Source of the DNA: an uncultured Candidatus Melainabacteria bacterium
Lineage (GTDB): Bacteria > Cyanobacteriota > Vampirovibrionia > Gastranaerophilales > Gastranaerophilaceae
NCBI GenBank assembly: GCA_934754515.1
Contig: CAKVIG010000001.1
Span: 222,605-286,604 of the forward strand
DNA: 64,000 bases
Reading direction: 5' to 3'
Of this stretch, positions 32,860-41,016 are shown in pieces (the first letter of the stretch is position 1; each line of letters opens with the position of its first letter). The position numbers and the translations under genes are program-made. The notes below the pieces were generated by a model. The model ran no database searches. It was given only the letters and a program-made list of their open reading frames with translations, and had not been told where the DNA came from.

Positions 32860-33459
32860 TTACTCAAGTTTATCAAATTCGCGTTTAATTTCCTGAATAT
32901 CTTGCCACATAAGCCATTTTGGGCTTCCTTTTGTACGAGCATCGTTTCTTAGCAAATACGAAGGGTGAAAAATCGGCATAAGTTTTGCACCATGAACTTT
33001 TTCATCCCCATCAAACCATTTGCCTCTAATCCTCGTAATACCACCGATATTGCCCAAAATTGACTGCACGGCAACATTTCCGCAAAGCAGAATTATTTTC
33101 GGATGAATAATATCAATTTGCGCCTTCAAATACTCCCAACAAGCCTCTTTTTCATCAGGCAAAGGATTGCGATTATCAGGCGGACGGCATTTAATCGTGT
33201 TACAAATATAAACATCGCTTTTGCGTGATAAACCGACAGACTCAAAAATTCTGTCCAAAAGTTGTCCTGCTTTTCCGACAAAAGGTTTTCCCTGCTTATC
33301 TTCATTAAACCCGGGAGCTTCACCAATAAGCATAAGTTTTGGATTAGGAACTCCATCTTCAAAAACAACATTTGTACGAGTCTCGCCCAAAGGACATTTG
33401 TGGCATGCCAAACATTTTTGTTTGATTGTTGCGAGTTCCTCGTACACTTCTTTCTCCAT
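32860..33459 (-). CDS. Family 4 uracil-DNA glycosylase
   Basis: A 199-residue iron-sulfur uracil-DNA glycosylase, which removes uracil from DNA at the start of base-excision repair. Cluster ligands CLACHKC are at the N-terminus, with further cysteines in NTIKCRPP and EACWEYL. Active-site motif A is GEAPGFNEDKQGKPFVG and motif B is HPSYLLRN. Length fits the family-4 enzymes. The downstream permease starts 19 bp later. A repeat of the GGAAAATTGAAAGT family lies just upstream of the start. Confidence 0.93.
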   Translation of the reverse strand: MEKEVYEELATIKQKCLACHKCPLGETRTNVVFEDGVPNPKLMLIGEAPGFNEDKQGKPFVGKAGQLLDRIFESVGLSRKSDVYICNTIKCRPPDNRNPLPDEKEACWEYLKAQIDIIHPKIILLCGNVAVQSILGNIGGITRIRGKWFDGDEKVHGAKLMPIFHPSYLLRNDARTKGSPKWLMWQDIQEIKREFDKLE

Positions 33460-33488
33460 GATTGTTGTTAATTGTGAATGTTTGATGT

Positions 33489-33643
33489 GGAATGAAAAAT
33501 TGAAAATGGAAAGTGGAAAATTATTTTAAATATTATTTTTAATGTAGGGTGCAATTTTTTGCACCAAAAAACATTATAAATCAGGAAGTACAATTAAAAA
33601 TTTTAAAACAATTTTCCATTTTCAACTTTCAATTTTCCATTTA
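33489..33643. repeat. Inverted pair of GGAAAATTGAAAGT-type repeats
   Basis: 33489-33530 has GAAAAATTGAAAATGGAAAG and 33609-33643 the reverse (ATTTTCCATTTTCAAC), so the two can fold back on each other. Between them is GGTGCAATTTTTTGCACC, a small perfect palindrome. Confidence 0.65.
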
Positions 33644-33644
33644 T

Positions 33645-35318
33645 TTAAGCTTGTATCAACTCTTTAACCTTATTTCTCTGAACTGTTGCTTTCTTAGTTC
33701 TTGGCAAGGCTTGCTTAAGAACATTGATATTAATTGGGCGTTTGTATGGTGTTAAACGTTGAGAAAGGCGTTTAACTTCGTCTTTCATCATCTTATCCAA
33801 AGTCGCATCGTCATATTTTGCCTTAAGTTCTTCTGTCGGAACAACAACTGCTGCGATATCTTCAGTACCGTCTTTTGCACCGCCTTCACGAGAAACACCG
33901 AAAACGCAAACTTCTGCAAATAAATCACTTTTTTCTAAAACTGACTCAACTTCTTCAGGGAAAACTTTTTTACCGCCTGAAAGTACAATCATGTTTTTCA
34001 AACGACCTGTGATATAAACTCTACCTTGGTCATCAATTCGCGCTTTATCGCCCGTATGGAACCAACCGTCTTCATCAATCGCTTGAGCGGTTAATTCAGG
34101 TTGATTGTGGTAACCTTTCATTACAGAAGGACCTTTAAGTAACAATTCGCCTGATTCTTTGTCAATTCTTGCTTCGTAGCTTGGAAGCGGTTTACCGACA
34201 GAACGTAAATCTCTATGACGTTCAACATTCACTGTTACAATCGGGCTTGTTTCGGTCAAACCGTAAACTTCATAAACCTGAATACCGACTCTTTGGAAGA
34301 ATTTTGCTACATTCAAATCCAAAGGTGCCCCGCCAGACATACATCCTTTGAATGAACCGCCAAAGCAGTTATGGATTTTTCTGAACATGATTTTCTTCAT
34401 CCAAATAAATGGAACAAATTTCGCGAAATGATAAAGTATTGGGAACATTTTTTGAGAGAACTTAGAAGTGTTCTTCATTTCTGCTTCCAAACCTGTTTTA
34501 AGCAATTTCAAAAACGCAGGAACAACAATCATAAAATTGATTTTTCTGTCGCGCATAATATTCAAAATATCTTTCGGTTTCAAATTATGCGTGTAATAAA
34601 CTGAAAAACCAAGGTTTAAGAAGGTTGTAAACCCTACTGTCATTTCGAATAAGTGGTTCATCGGAAGAATTGATAAAATTCTAACATCGCCGTGCGGTAA
34701 AATCTTATCAAAAGTAACTTTCAAACCGTTCAACTGTGCCAACATATTTCCAAAAGTAGTTTCAACGCCTTTTGGTTTGCCAGTTGTACCTGATGTGTAA
34801 ATGATAAACACGGTAGATTTGCTTGAGCGGTGACGCCATTTGCAAGTATAGTTATTTGGAATTGTGTAGATACTTTGTAAATCGTCGTTTACTGGGTGTT
34901 CATCCATTACGATAATATGTTTTAAAGACGGAATCATTTTTTGCAATTCCAAAGCTTTATCAATAAAAGATTGAGATACAAGCATTACTGATGGTAAGCA
35001 GTCTGAAAGGATTGATTGAAGTTCGTATTTTGTTAATTTGATATCCAAAGGAACTGTGATTAAACCTGAAATTACTGATGCGAAAACGCAAGCACCGTAC
35101 TCAGGTTTTGATTCTGAAAGAATTGCAAGTTTTTCGCCTTTTTGAAGTCCCAAATCGTTCATCAAATAAGCCGCAAGTCTTCTTGACATTAAGCCCAAAC
35201 CATCATAAGTAAGCTCTTTCCAACCAAATTGAGTTTTCATACCCAAAGCGATTTTGCGTGAGTAATGGTTTGTTCTGTCTTCTAATAATGATAATACGTT
35301 GCTTTCACGTTCTTTCAT
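33645..35318 (-). CDS. Long-chain acyl-CoA/acyl-ACP ligase (AMP-binding)
   Basis: A 557-residue adenylate-forming enzyme. It has the P-loop STVFIIYTSGTTGKPKGVE, the QVYEVYGLTETSP motif A5, GWFHTGDKARIDDQGRVYIT and the hinge TGRLKNMIVLSGGKKVFPEE; these are the core motifs of fatty acyl-CoA synthetases. It activates fatty acids for lipid synthesis or uptake. Start at ATG 35318 after AGGAGGG; a longer frame to 35369 lacks such a site. It stands alone between repeat blocks. Acyl-ACP synthetase activity, as in cyanobacterial Aas, is an alternative. Confidence 0.9.
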   Translation of the reverse strand: MKERESNVLSLLEDRTNHYSRKIALGMKTQFGWKELTYDGLGLMSRRLAAYLMNDLGLQKGEKLAILSESKPEYGACVFASVISGLITVPLDIKLTKYELQSILSDCLPSVMLVSQSFIDKALELQKMIPSLKHIIVMDEHPVNDDLQSIYTIPNNYTCKWRHRSSKSTVFIIYTSGTTGKPKGVETTFGNMLAQLNGLKVTFDKILPHGDVRILSILPMNHLFEMTVGFTTFLNLGFSVYYTHNLKPKDILNIMRDRKINFMIVVPAFLKLLKTGLEAEMKNTSKFSQKMFPILYHFAKFVPFIWMKKIMFRKIHNCFGGSFKGCMSGGAPLDLNVAKFFQRVGIQVYEVYGLTETSPIVTVNVERHRDLRSVGKPLPSYEARIDKESGELLLKGPSVMKGYHNQPELTAQAIDEDGWFHTGDKARIDDQGRVYITGRLKNMIVLSGGKKVFPEEVESVLEKSDLFAEVCVFGVSREGGAKDGTEDIAAVVVPTEELKAKYDDATLDKMMKDEVKRLSQRLTPYKRPININVLKQALPRTKKATVQRNKVKELIQA

Positions 35319-35413
35319 ATATCCCTCCTGACCATCAGCCTTATAGATATAAGTATTATACCAAATCATATAAAATTGGTGTATATGTCTTAATAAAATT
35401 TAACTTAGTTTTT

Positions 35414-36010
35414 TGTTGGGCTGAAAGCCCAACCTACTTTTTAATTGAAAATGGAAAGTAGAAAATGGAAAATTATTTTATTCGCTTCGCTCATAAATCT
35501 TATATTTCTTCTTATATTATTGAACGACAATCGCGCCGCGAGCGTGCAGCGTTAAGCTGCGATAGTGAGCGAAAAAGAGCAGGCTCTGCCTGCAACATCC
35601 ATTTTGTTCGACGCTCGTAAGAGCGTAGGAAGCGTTAGCGTGTTTTCTCTTTCTTTTCGTTCTTTTCTTTCTCTTTATCTCGCAACAAAAGAGAAAGAAA
35701 AGGACATTGAAAAACTATCTTTTAATATGATTTAACCCTTACTGGAAAACACCTCACCCTTTCCCTCTCTGTCACTCTCGTGACATCTCTCCCACTGAAT
35801 GGATGCTGCGGGAGAGAACAAAGTTAAAAGAATAATCTATACCTCTCCTGTAAGGAGAGGGAATGACCACAACTTGTTAATTTCAATAGAAAAAACGCAT
35901 CGTTTTCTACAACCTTGCGGTTGTTAAATTAAATGGATATTGCGGGTGAACCCGCACTCTTTCGCTCGCTAAAAACGCTCGCGGCGCGAATGTCGACCAT
36001 TTATTTAGTA
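35414..36010. repeat. Mosaic of repeat families in a 740-bp gene-free stretch
   Basis: In order: a palindrome TTGGGCTGAAAGCCCAA (35417-35433); a GGAAAATT-family copy with ATTCGCTTCGCTCATA (35443-35496); a GC-rich block (35520-35650) with GCGTTAAGCTGCG-type hairpins; a CTTTCTCTTT/AAAGAGAAAG palindrome (about 35670-35700); a CCCTCTCC long variant, reverse copy of 14697 (35744-35882); and another GC-rich block with GCGAGCGTTTTTAGCGAGC-like arms to 36000. No coding frame is credible here. Confidence 0.7.
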
Positions 36011-36062
36011 GGGAAAAATTGTGAAATTTTTCATAAAATCTCATTCAGCTTTTAGCTTACAA

Positions 36063-36674
36063 CTATCCGACCTGTTTTATGGTTGCGACAATCTTTCCAA
36101 TCAAAATTAAATCCATAATTGACTTACCACCGATTGTGCGAACTCGATACTCAGGATTATCTGATTTAATAATAATCTCATCTAAATTTTTAGAAAGTCT
36201 TTTTACAAAAAATTCGCCATTATAACAAAAAACATAAATCTTATTATCTTGTATCTGATTGCCTGACCAATGCTCGACAATAAGTTTATCGCCATTATCA
36301 ATCGTAGGTGCCATGCTGTTTCCAGTTGCATTAATCATAGAATACAATTTGCTTTTTGAATAACCGCTAATCATTGAAGTTGAAATCGGTAACTTAGTCT
36401 TTTCGCTCGAAAATACAATACTGCCTTCTCCGCAACTTGCAAACACATCCGTGTAATAATCAATATAAGCAATGTCATCGGGCATTTCGCCAAACATACT
36501 GATATTGAAAAACTCCTCAACCTTTCTTAATTCGCTAACTGTAACTTCACTCTCATTCTTGATTCTGTTGCTGATTGTCTGACGCGTAATTCCTAATGCG
36601 TCAGCCAACATAGACTGATTAACAGCTATGCCAACCCTTTTGGATAGTATAGATAACAATTCGTCAAGTTTCAT
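36063..36674 (-). CDS. Phage-type repressor with S24/LexA-like peptidase domain
   Basis: A 203-residue protein. Residues about 1-60 are a helix-turn-helix (NQSMLADALGITRQTISNRI). The C-terminal domain is an S24 peptidase with Ser in ATGNSMAPTIDNGD and the general-base Lys in EFFVKRLSKNLDE, so it can cut itself in a damage response, as CI and LexA do. It is divergent from the small Cys-rich gene at 36807, with an operator-promoter between them. This is the layout of a prophage or mobile-element switch, though no integrase or structural genes remain here. Confidence 0.87.
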   Translation of the reverse strand: MKLDELLSILSKRVGIAVNQSMLADALGITRQTISNRIKNESEVTVSELRKVEEFFNISMFGEMPDDIAYIDYYTDVFASCGEGSIVFSSEKTKLPISTSMISGYSKSKLYSMINATGNSMAPTIDNGDKLIVEHWSGNQIQDNKIYVFCYNGEFFVKRLSKNLDEIIIKSDNPEYRVRTIGGKSIMDLILIGKIVATIKQVG

Positions 36675-36698
36675 GTTTCACCATTTGCAAATTAATAC

Positions 36699-36734
36699 TT
36701 GACACAAGTATCATATTGTCTTACAATAAGATAC
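36699..36734 (+). promoter_or_regulatory. Rightward promoter overlapped by a 27-bp operator
   Basis: TTGACA (36699-36704), 17-bp spacer, TACAAT (36722-36727). The palindrome GTATCATATTGT-CTT-ACAATAAGATAC (36708-36734, 11 of 12 pairs) lies between and over the boxes, so the divergent S24 repressor very probably binds here. The leader to the ATG at 36807 is about 70 nt. Confidence 0.72.
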
Positions 36735-36806
36735 AAATGTAAGCTTATATTTGATATTTAAGCATATATTTTCAATTATGTCAAATAGCATGGGAAGAGG
36801 ATTTTA

Positions 36807-37034
36807 ATGAATTACAGGTACAATGTTTCATGTTGTGAAACAACGTCAAAGATTTGGACACCGTCAGCAATAGATTGCTATAAGCTTGGTTGTCGATGTT
36901 CTGCATGCAATTTACACAAGGCGTATTTTGCACACAGTATTTTTAAATGCAAGATGAAAGAAACCGTAATTGAACTTGTAAGAAAACTAGGTGCACCAAA
37001 TATTCTTGAGGAAGAAGGAGTTGAAGATGAATAG
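36807..37034 (+). CDS. Small Cys-rich protein under repressor control, paralogue of 21966-22166
   Basis: A 75-residue protein sharing WTxxAIxCYKL-x3-CxxC-x3-KA, then C-x-M and V-x-EL-x4-G-x-P with the protein at 21966-22166. Cysteines in CYKLGCRCSACN and FKCKM could hold zinc. Its place, first under the phage-like promoter, suggests a small regulatory or excision-type role, similar to Cro or a recombination directionality factor in position only. GGGAAGAGG is the ribosome site. It overlaps the next gene by 8 bp. Confidence 0.72.
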   Translation: MNYRYNVSCCETTSKIWTPSAIDCYKLGCRCSACNLHKAYFAHSIFKCKMKETVIELVRKLGAPNILEEEGVEDE

Positions 37035-37320
37035 ACGACATTTGACATGTATATTAAACGGAAAAAAGGGTGGAAGACCAAAAGCTGATTTTGAACTCAG
37101 AGTAGAAATCCCTGAAATAAATTTTGTGATATTGACGCCCAAACAGTACAATTCATTGATTGAAAAATATGGTTATGCTTTGATTGACAAGGCATTGAAG
37201 ATTTTGGAAAACTGGCTGATGGTAAGTCCAGAAGGTGGTAAATATCGTGGTAAAAATAATTACGCACATTTTCGTTCTGACGGGTGGTTGATTAATATGG
37301 CAAAGAAAAGGCATTATTAA
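37027..37320 (+). CDS. Small mobile-element-type protein
   Basis: A 97-residue protein. It starts at ATG 37027, overlapping the Cys-rich gene by 8 bp. NGKKGGRPKAD near the start resembles an AT-hook-like GRP motif; then comes LTPKQYNSLIEKYGYALIDK and ILENWLM, ending YRGKNNYAHFRSDGWLI. The last pattern resembles the C-terminal part of replication or DnaD-like proteins of phages and integrative elements. I cannot name it. It belongs to the module with the S24 repressor. Confidence 0.62.
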   Translation: MNRRHLTCILNGKKGGRPKADFELRVEIPEINFVILTPKQYNSLIEKYGYALIDKALKILENWLMVSPEGGKYRGKNNYAHFRSDGWLINMAKKRHY

Positions 37321-37395
37321 CATTAACATCTCTTTTTAAATTTATTGATTTTAAGCTATGCTTAAAATATAATTTTCATTAAAGAGAGATAAAAA

Positions 37396-38709
37396 ATGAA
37401 AATAGCAAATAATAATCAACAAGAAGAATATAAAGCATTTTTAAAAAATATAAGAGAAGAAAAAGAAGAAACATCTAACTTCGCAAAGTTACTTTTTACT
37501 GTAGTTTTAGCGATTTTATGTGCAGTTATAGTTTGTGTAACTGTAGTTGAAAATAATTTCTTTTTAAACAAAATTGATTCAGAACAAGCTGATGATGCAA
37601 GCGGATTTTTTAAGTTTGCGCGCAAGCAAAGAAACAAATTTGAAGTGCCGTTTTCGCCTCACAGACAAAATATTTTGTTACTTGGAGTTGATTCAAATGG
37701 TGATGGAGCGGATATTTGGGAAGGTACACGTTCTGATACGATTATGGTTGTAAATATCGACCCTAAAACCCATTCGATTAACGCGATTTCAATTCCGCGT
37801 GACAGTAAAGTTTATCTCCCTGACAATAAAGGAGTTCAAAAGATTAATGCTGCACACGCTTTAGGTGGAATTAATCTTGTTAAAAAGACTTTGAAAGAAA
37901 CTTTCGGTATAAAAGTTGATAAATATATTATCGTCCATGACGAAGCTGTTGAAAAGGTTGTTGACGCGTTGGGCGGAATTCCTATTTATGTTGAAAAACC
38001 AATGCATTATCATGATTACGCAGGACATTTGCATATTGATTTGAACAAAGGTGATACTGTTTTGAACGGTAATCAAGCTGTCGGATATTTAAGATATAGA
38101 AAAGACGGACTTGGTGATATTGGCAGAACTCAACGTCAACAATGGTTTATGAGAAGTTTGTTTGAAAAACTGCATTCACCTCAAATTATTACAAAAATTC
38201 CTGAAGTTTTGAACATTTGTAATACTTATATCAAAACTGATATGAGCTTCTACGAATTATCACAATATGCAGCATTTGCAAGAAGCGTTGACGAAAACAA
38301 AATTGAAATTGCAACACTTCCGGGTGCGCCAAACCAAAAGGGTTATATCAGTTATTGGATTTTAGACCCTCAAAAGACTCAAGAAGTAATAAACAGAATG
38401 ATATATAGAGATAAGCCTGCTCTAGACGGAACGAAATTTAAAGGCGGAATTATGTATTCTCCACGTAAAGAAGCAGAAGCACAAGCTTTGAAAGAAAAAT
38501 TCAACGAGCTTGGATACGAAGTAAATATGCTGAAAATTACTCACCTTTCACACACAAGATTCGTTGCAAACAAGAGTGCTGTTACGGTTGATTTCTTAAA
38601 TTGGTTGCAAAAGAAAATGCCTGAATTAAACAATATGCAATTTGTTTATGATCCGACAGAAACATTCTCTGTGGGAAGTGATTTTACCGTAATTTTGGCA
38701 GAAGGGTAG
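37396..38709 (+). CDS. LytR-CpsA-Psr (LCP) family protein
   Basis: LCP enzymes attach lipid-linked glycans to peptidoglycan. This 437-residue protein has a cytosolic head, one membrane segment (about 36-55) and the LCP domain: NILLLGVDSNGDG, GTRSDTIMVVNIDP, INAISIPRDSKVYLP, KINAAHALGG and YLRYRKDGLGDIGRTQRQQ, with the conserved Arg and Asp residues. After about residue 345 a LytR_C domain follows (GGIMYSPRKEAEAQALKEKF). With the SLH proteins it fits a lineage that decorates its wall with polymers. AGAGAG precedes the ATG; probably monocistronic. Confidence 0.92.
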   Translation: MKIANNNQQEEYKAFLKNIREEKEETSNFAKLLFTVVLAILCAVIVCVTVVENNFFLNKIDSEQADDASGFFKFARKQRNKFEVPFSPHRQNILLLGVDSNGDGADIWEGTRSDTIMVVNIDPKTHSINAISIPRDSKVYLPDNKGVQKINAAHALGGINLVKKTLKETFGIKVDKYIIVHDEAVEKVVDALGGIPIYVEKPMHYHDYAGHLHIDLNKGDTVLNGNQAVGYLRYRKDGLGDIGRTQRQQWFMRSLFEKLHSPQIITKIPEVLNICNTYIKTDMSFYELSQYAAFARSVDENKIEIATLPGAPNQKGYISYWILDPQKTQEVINRMIYRDKPALDGTKFKGGIMYSPRKEAEAQALKEKFNELGYEVNMLKITHLSHTRFVANKSAVTVDFLNWLQKKMPELNNMQFVYDPTETFSVGSDFTVILAEG

Positions 38710-38713
38710 ATTT

Positions 38714-38802
38714 AATTGAAAGTGGAAAATTGAAAGTGGAAAATTATTAAATTCGCTTCGCTCATAAAATGTAGAATCGTAGGTTGGGCTTTCAGCCCAA
38801 CA
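38714..38802. repeat. GGAAAATTGAAAGT repeat plus TTGGGCTTTCAGCCCAA palindrome
   Basis: 38714-38768 repeats GAAAGTGGAAAATT twice and ends TTCGCTTCGCTCATA; 38780-38802 is GTAGGTTGGGCTTTCAGCCC, the same unit as at 35417 in reverse order. The same two families therefore sit together at both places. Confidence 0.7.
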
Positions 38803-38838
38803 ATCATATTCAAAGTTTATCGAAAGAAAGGACACACA

Positions 38839-39450
38839 ATGAACGACCTACTAAATTTAATTCAATCTCGCAAAAGTGTAAGAACATATTCTGACAAACA
38901 TATTTCTGATGAAGATTTGAAAAAAATCTTGGAAGCTGGTCGACTTGCGCCGTCTTGGATGAACGTTCAATCTTGGAAGTTTATTCTAGTTAAATCTCAA
39001 GAAAACAAAGATTTGCTTGCTGAACTTTCTTTAGGTCAAGCGCATGTTAAAAACGCGGATGCTTTAATCGTTTGTATTGCTGATGAAAACGCTTGGGAAG
39101 AAGCAAAAATAACCCATATAAAAAATCCTGCATTGAACCCTGCTTTACAGGCTGAGGGCGCATTACGCATAAGAACTATGGAACAATTGATTTATCCGAT
39201 TTCTTACATGATGTTAGAAGCTGAAAACCTTAATATTAAATCTTGTATCATAGGTGCTATGGGAAATGAAATTACTACAGTTTTACCTGATGTTTATAAA
39301 AAAGTGAAAGAAAAGTTAGGTTTGAATGAACATCAAATCTTATCAACAATTATAACTTTGGGTTATGAAATAGAGCATAAAGAAACTGTAAAAACTAGGA
39401 AAGATTTTGATGAAATTGTTTCTTTAGAAAAAATTGGAAATAAGTTTTAA
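38839..39450 (+). CDS. Nitroreductase-family flavoprotein
   Basis: A 203-residue FMN-dependent oxidoreductase of the nitroreductase fold. The FMN-binding start is IQSRKSVRTYSDKHISDEDL, followed by ILEAGRLAPSWMNVQSWKFI and, near the end, QILSTIITLGYE. Such enzymes reduce nitro, quinone or flavin substrates with NAD(P)H; the real substrate is unknown. AAAGGA precedes the ATG. It is flanked by a repeat and by the leftward mTERF-like gene. Confidence 0.9.
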   Translation: MNDLLNLIQSRKSVRTYSDKHISDEDLKKILEAGRLAPSWMNVQSWKFILVKSQENKDLLAELSLGQAHVKNADALIVCIADENAWEEAKITHIKNPALNPALQAEGALRIRTMEQLIYPISYMMLEAENLNIKSCIIGAMGNEITTVLPDVYKKVKEKLGLNEHQILSTIITLGYEIEHKETVKTRKDFDEIVSLEKIGNKF

Positions 39451-39491
39451 CTTACCTTATAATTTTTTCTTAATTAACTTAAAAATAATCT

Positions 39492-40886
39492 TTATTTAAT
39501 AATTTTAAAGTTAAACTTAACTTTATTTATCAGTTCTTTTTCTAAATTTTTGGCAAATTCTAATAAATTTTCTGTCACAATTTCTCTATTATGAATTTTT
39601 AAATCATATTTGCCGGAGTTGTTCTCAAGAAATTCTTTGATTTGATTATATTTTGTACTGGCTGTTATCTTCAAACTGTTGTCTGTTTGTTGGTCAATTA
39701 ATATTCCTAATACTTGTGCTAACAAATGCTTATCTGCAGTTATTCGCAAACATTCTAATAAATTGTTAATAGGAATATTATTTAATTCTTTATAGTATGC
39801 ATAGATTTTCGCTTTTCGCTCAAGTGTATCAGGAGACAGACAAAATAGGCTAGGTCTTTTTAATGCGACATTAACAAATTCCTTCTTTTCAATATCAAAT
39901 CTCTTAGCAGTTTCTGTGACATTTTTATCTAATGTATCAGGAGACTGGCAAAATAGCGAAGGTTGTTTTAATGCGGCACTAACAAATTTCTTCTTTTTAA
40001 TATCAAATTTCTTAGCAGATTCTGTGATATTTTTATCTAATGTATCAGGAAACTGACAAAATAGCGGAGGTAGTTTTAATGCGGCACTAACAAATTCCTT
40101 TTTTTTAATATCAAATCTATTAGCAGCTTCTGTAATATTTTTATCTAATGTATCAGGAGACATAGAAAATAGTTGAGGTTGTTTTAATGCGGAATTAACA
40201 AACTCCTTTTTTGTAATTTCAAATTTCTTAGCAGTTTCTGTGACATTTTTATCTAATGTTTCAGGAGACATAAAAAATAGACTAGGTCTTTTTAATGCGA
40301 CACTAACAAATTCCTTCTTTTCAATATCAAATCTCTTAGCAGCTTCTGTTACATTTTTATCTAATGTATCAGGAGACATAGAAAATAGTTGAGGTTGTTT
40401 TAATGCGGCATTAATAAATTCCTTTTTTTTAATATCAAATCTCTTAGCAGTTTCTGTGACATTTTTATCTAATGTATCAGGAGACTGATAAAATAGCTGA
40501 GGTTGTTTTAATGCGGCATTAACAAATTCCTTTTTTTCAATATTAAATCTCGTAGCCGATTCTATAATATATTTATCTAATGTTTCTAATTTTCTATTCA
40601 AAAACTCCGGAGTTTTTTGTGCAATTTTTAAAAATTCTTCATCTTTTACTTCAAATCTTTCAGCGAATTCTTTAACCTTACTTTGTAGTTCAGGAGTAAT
40701 TTCAACTGGCTTATTCTGCATTGTGACTTGAGCTTTGCCGTTTGAAGTCGCAACAGAATTAATAATTTTTTCTGATGTGCTATCTTTAGTCAATGGATTT
40801 GAAACAGCCTTTTGCTCTTTTTTCCCTCTAAAATTGACTAAAGTATTAAATCTATTAAAAATATTTTGACTAGCTAAAATGTTCAT
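39492..40886 (-). CDS. NFRG-tagged protein with mTERF-like 36-residue repeats
   Basis: A 464-residue protein starting MNILASQNIF with NFRG at residues 18-21. From about 72 to 360 it consists of seven close copies and one decayed copy of a 36-residue helical unit: KKEFVNAALKQPQLF then SPDTLDKNVTETAKRF. The spacing of Phe/Leu, the central xPxLF and the SPDTL turn resemble mTERF motifs (two or three helices with PxLL...SPE.L). mTERF proteins are known mainly from animal and plant organelles, where they bind nucleic acid. There is a unique C-terminal domain of about 100 residues. mTERF-likeness is by eye. Confidence 0.65.
   Translation of the reverse strand: MNILASQNIFNRFNTLVNFRGKKEQKAVSNPLTKDSTSEKIINSVATSNGKAQVTMQNKPVEITPELQSKVKEFAERFEVKDEEFLKIAQKTPEFLNRKLETLDKYIIESATRFNIEKKEFVNAALKQPQLFYQSPDTLDKNVTETAKRFDIKKKEFINAALKQPQLFSMSPDTLDKNVTEAAKRFDIEKKEFVSVALKRPSLFFMSPETLDKNVTETAKKFEITKKEFVNSALKQPQLFSMSPDTLDKNITEAANRFDIKKKEFVSAALKLPPLFCQFPDTLDKNITESAKKFDIKKKKFVSAALKQPSLFCQSPDTLDKNVTETAKRFDIEKKEFVNVALKRPSLFCLSPDTLERKAKIYAYYKELNNIPINNLLECLRITADKHLLAQVLGILIDQQTDNSLKITASTKYNQIKEFLENNSGKYDLKIHNREIVTENLLEFAKNLEKELINKVKFNFKIIK
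39830..40600 (-). repeat. 108-bp tandem repeats inside the mTERF-like gene
   Basis: The DNA encoding the 36-residue units repeats every 108 bp with high identity (for example ATTTTTATCTAATGTATCAG recurs near 39922, 40030, 40354 and 40462). Copy number may therefore vary by recombination. Confidence 0.85.
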
Positions 40887-41016
40887 TTTGTTATGTCACC
40901 TTTCTAATATTCTTTTATTAGAGTAAAATTTGTAAAAATTTTTTTTGTCTTTTTTTTAATTTTTTTTACAAAATTTTATATTTAATAAAAAATATATTTT
41001 AAGAAATTAATAATTT

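Noticed and set aside
36063..37320. A complete prophage
   Set aside because: Only the repressor, operator and two small genes are present; no integrase, terminase, capsid or lysis genes are seen nearby.
39830..40600. Regular 108-bp repeats as a possible CRISPR array
   Set aside because: The units are contiguous, in frame and coding; there are no unique spacers.
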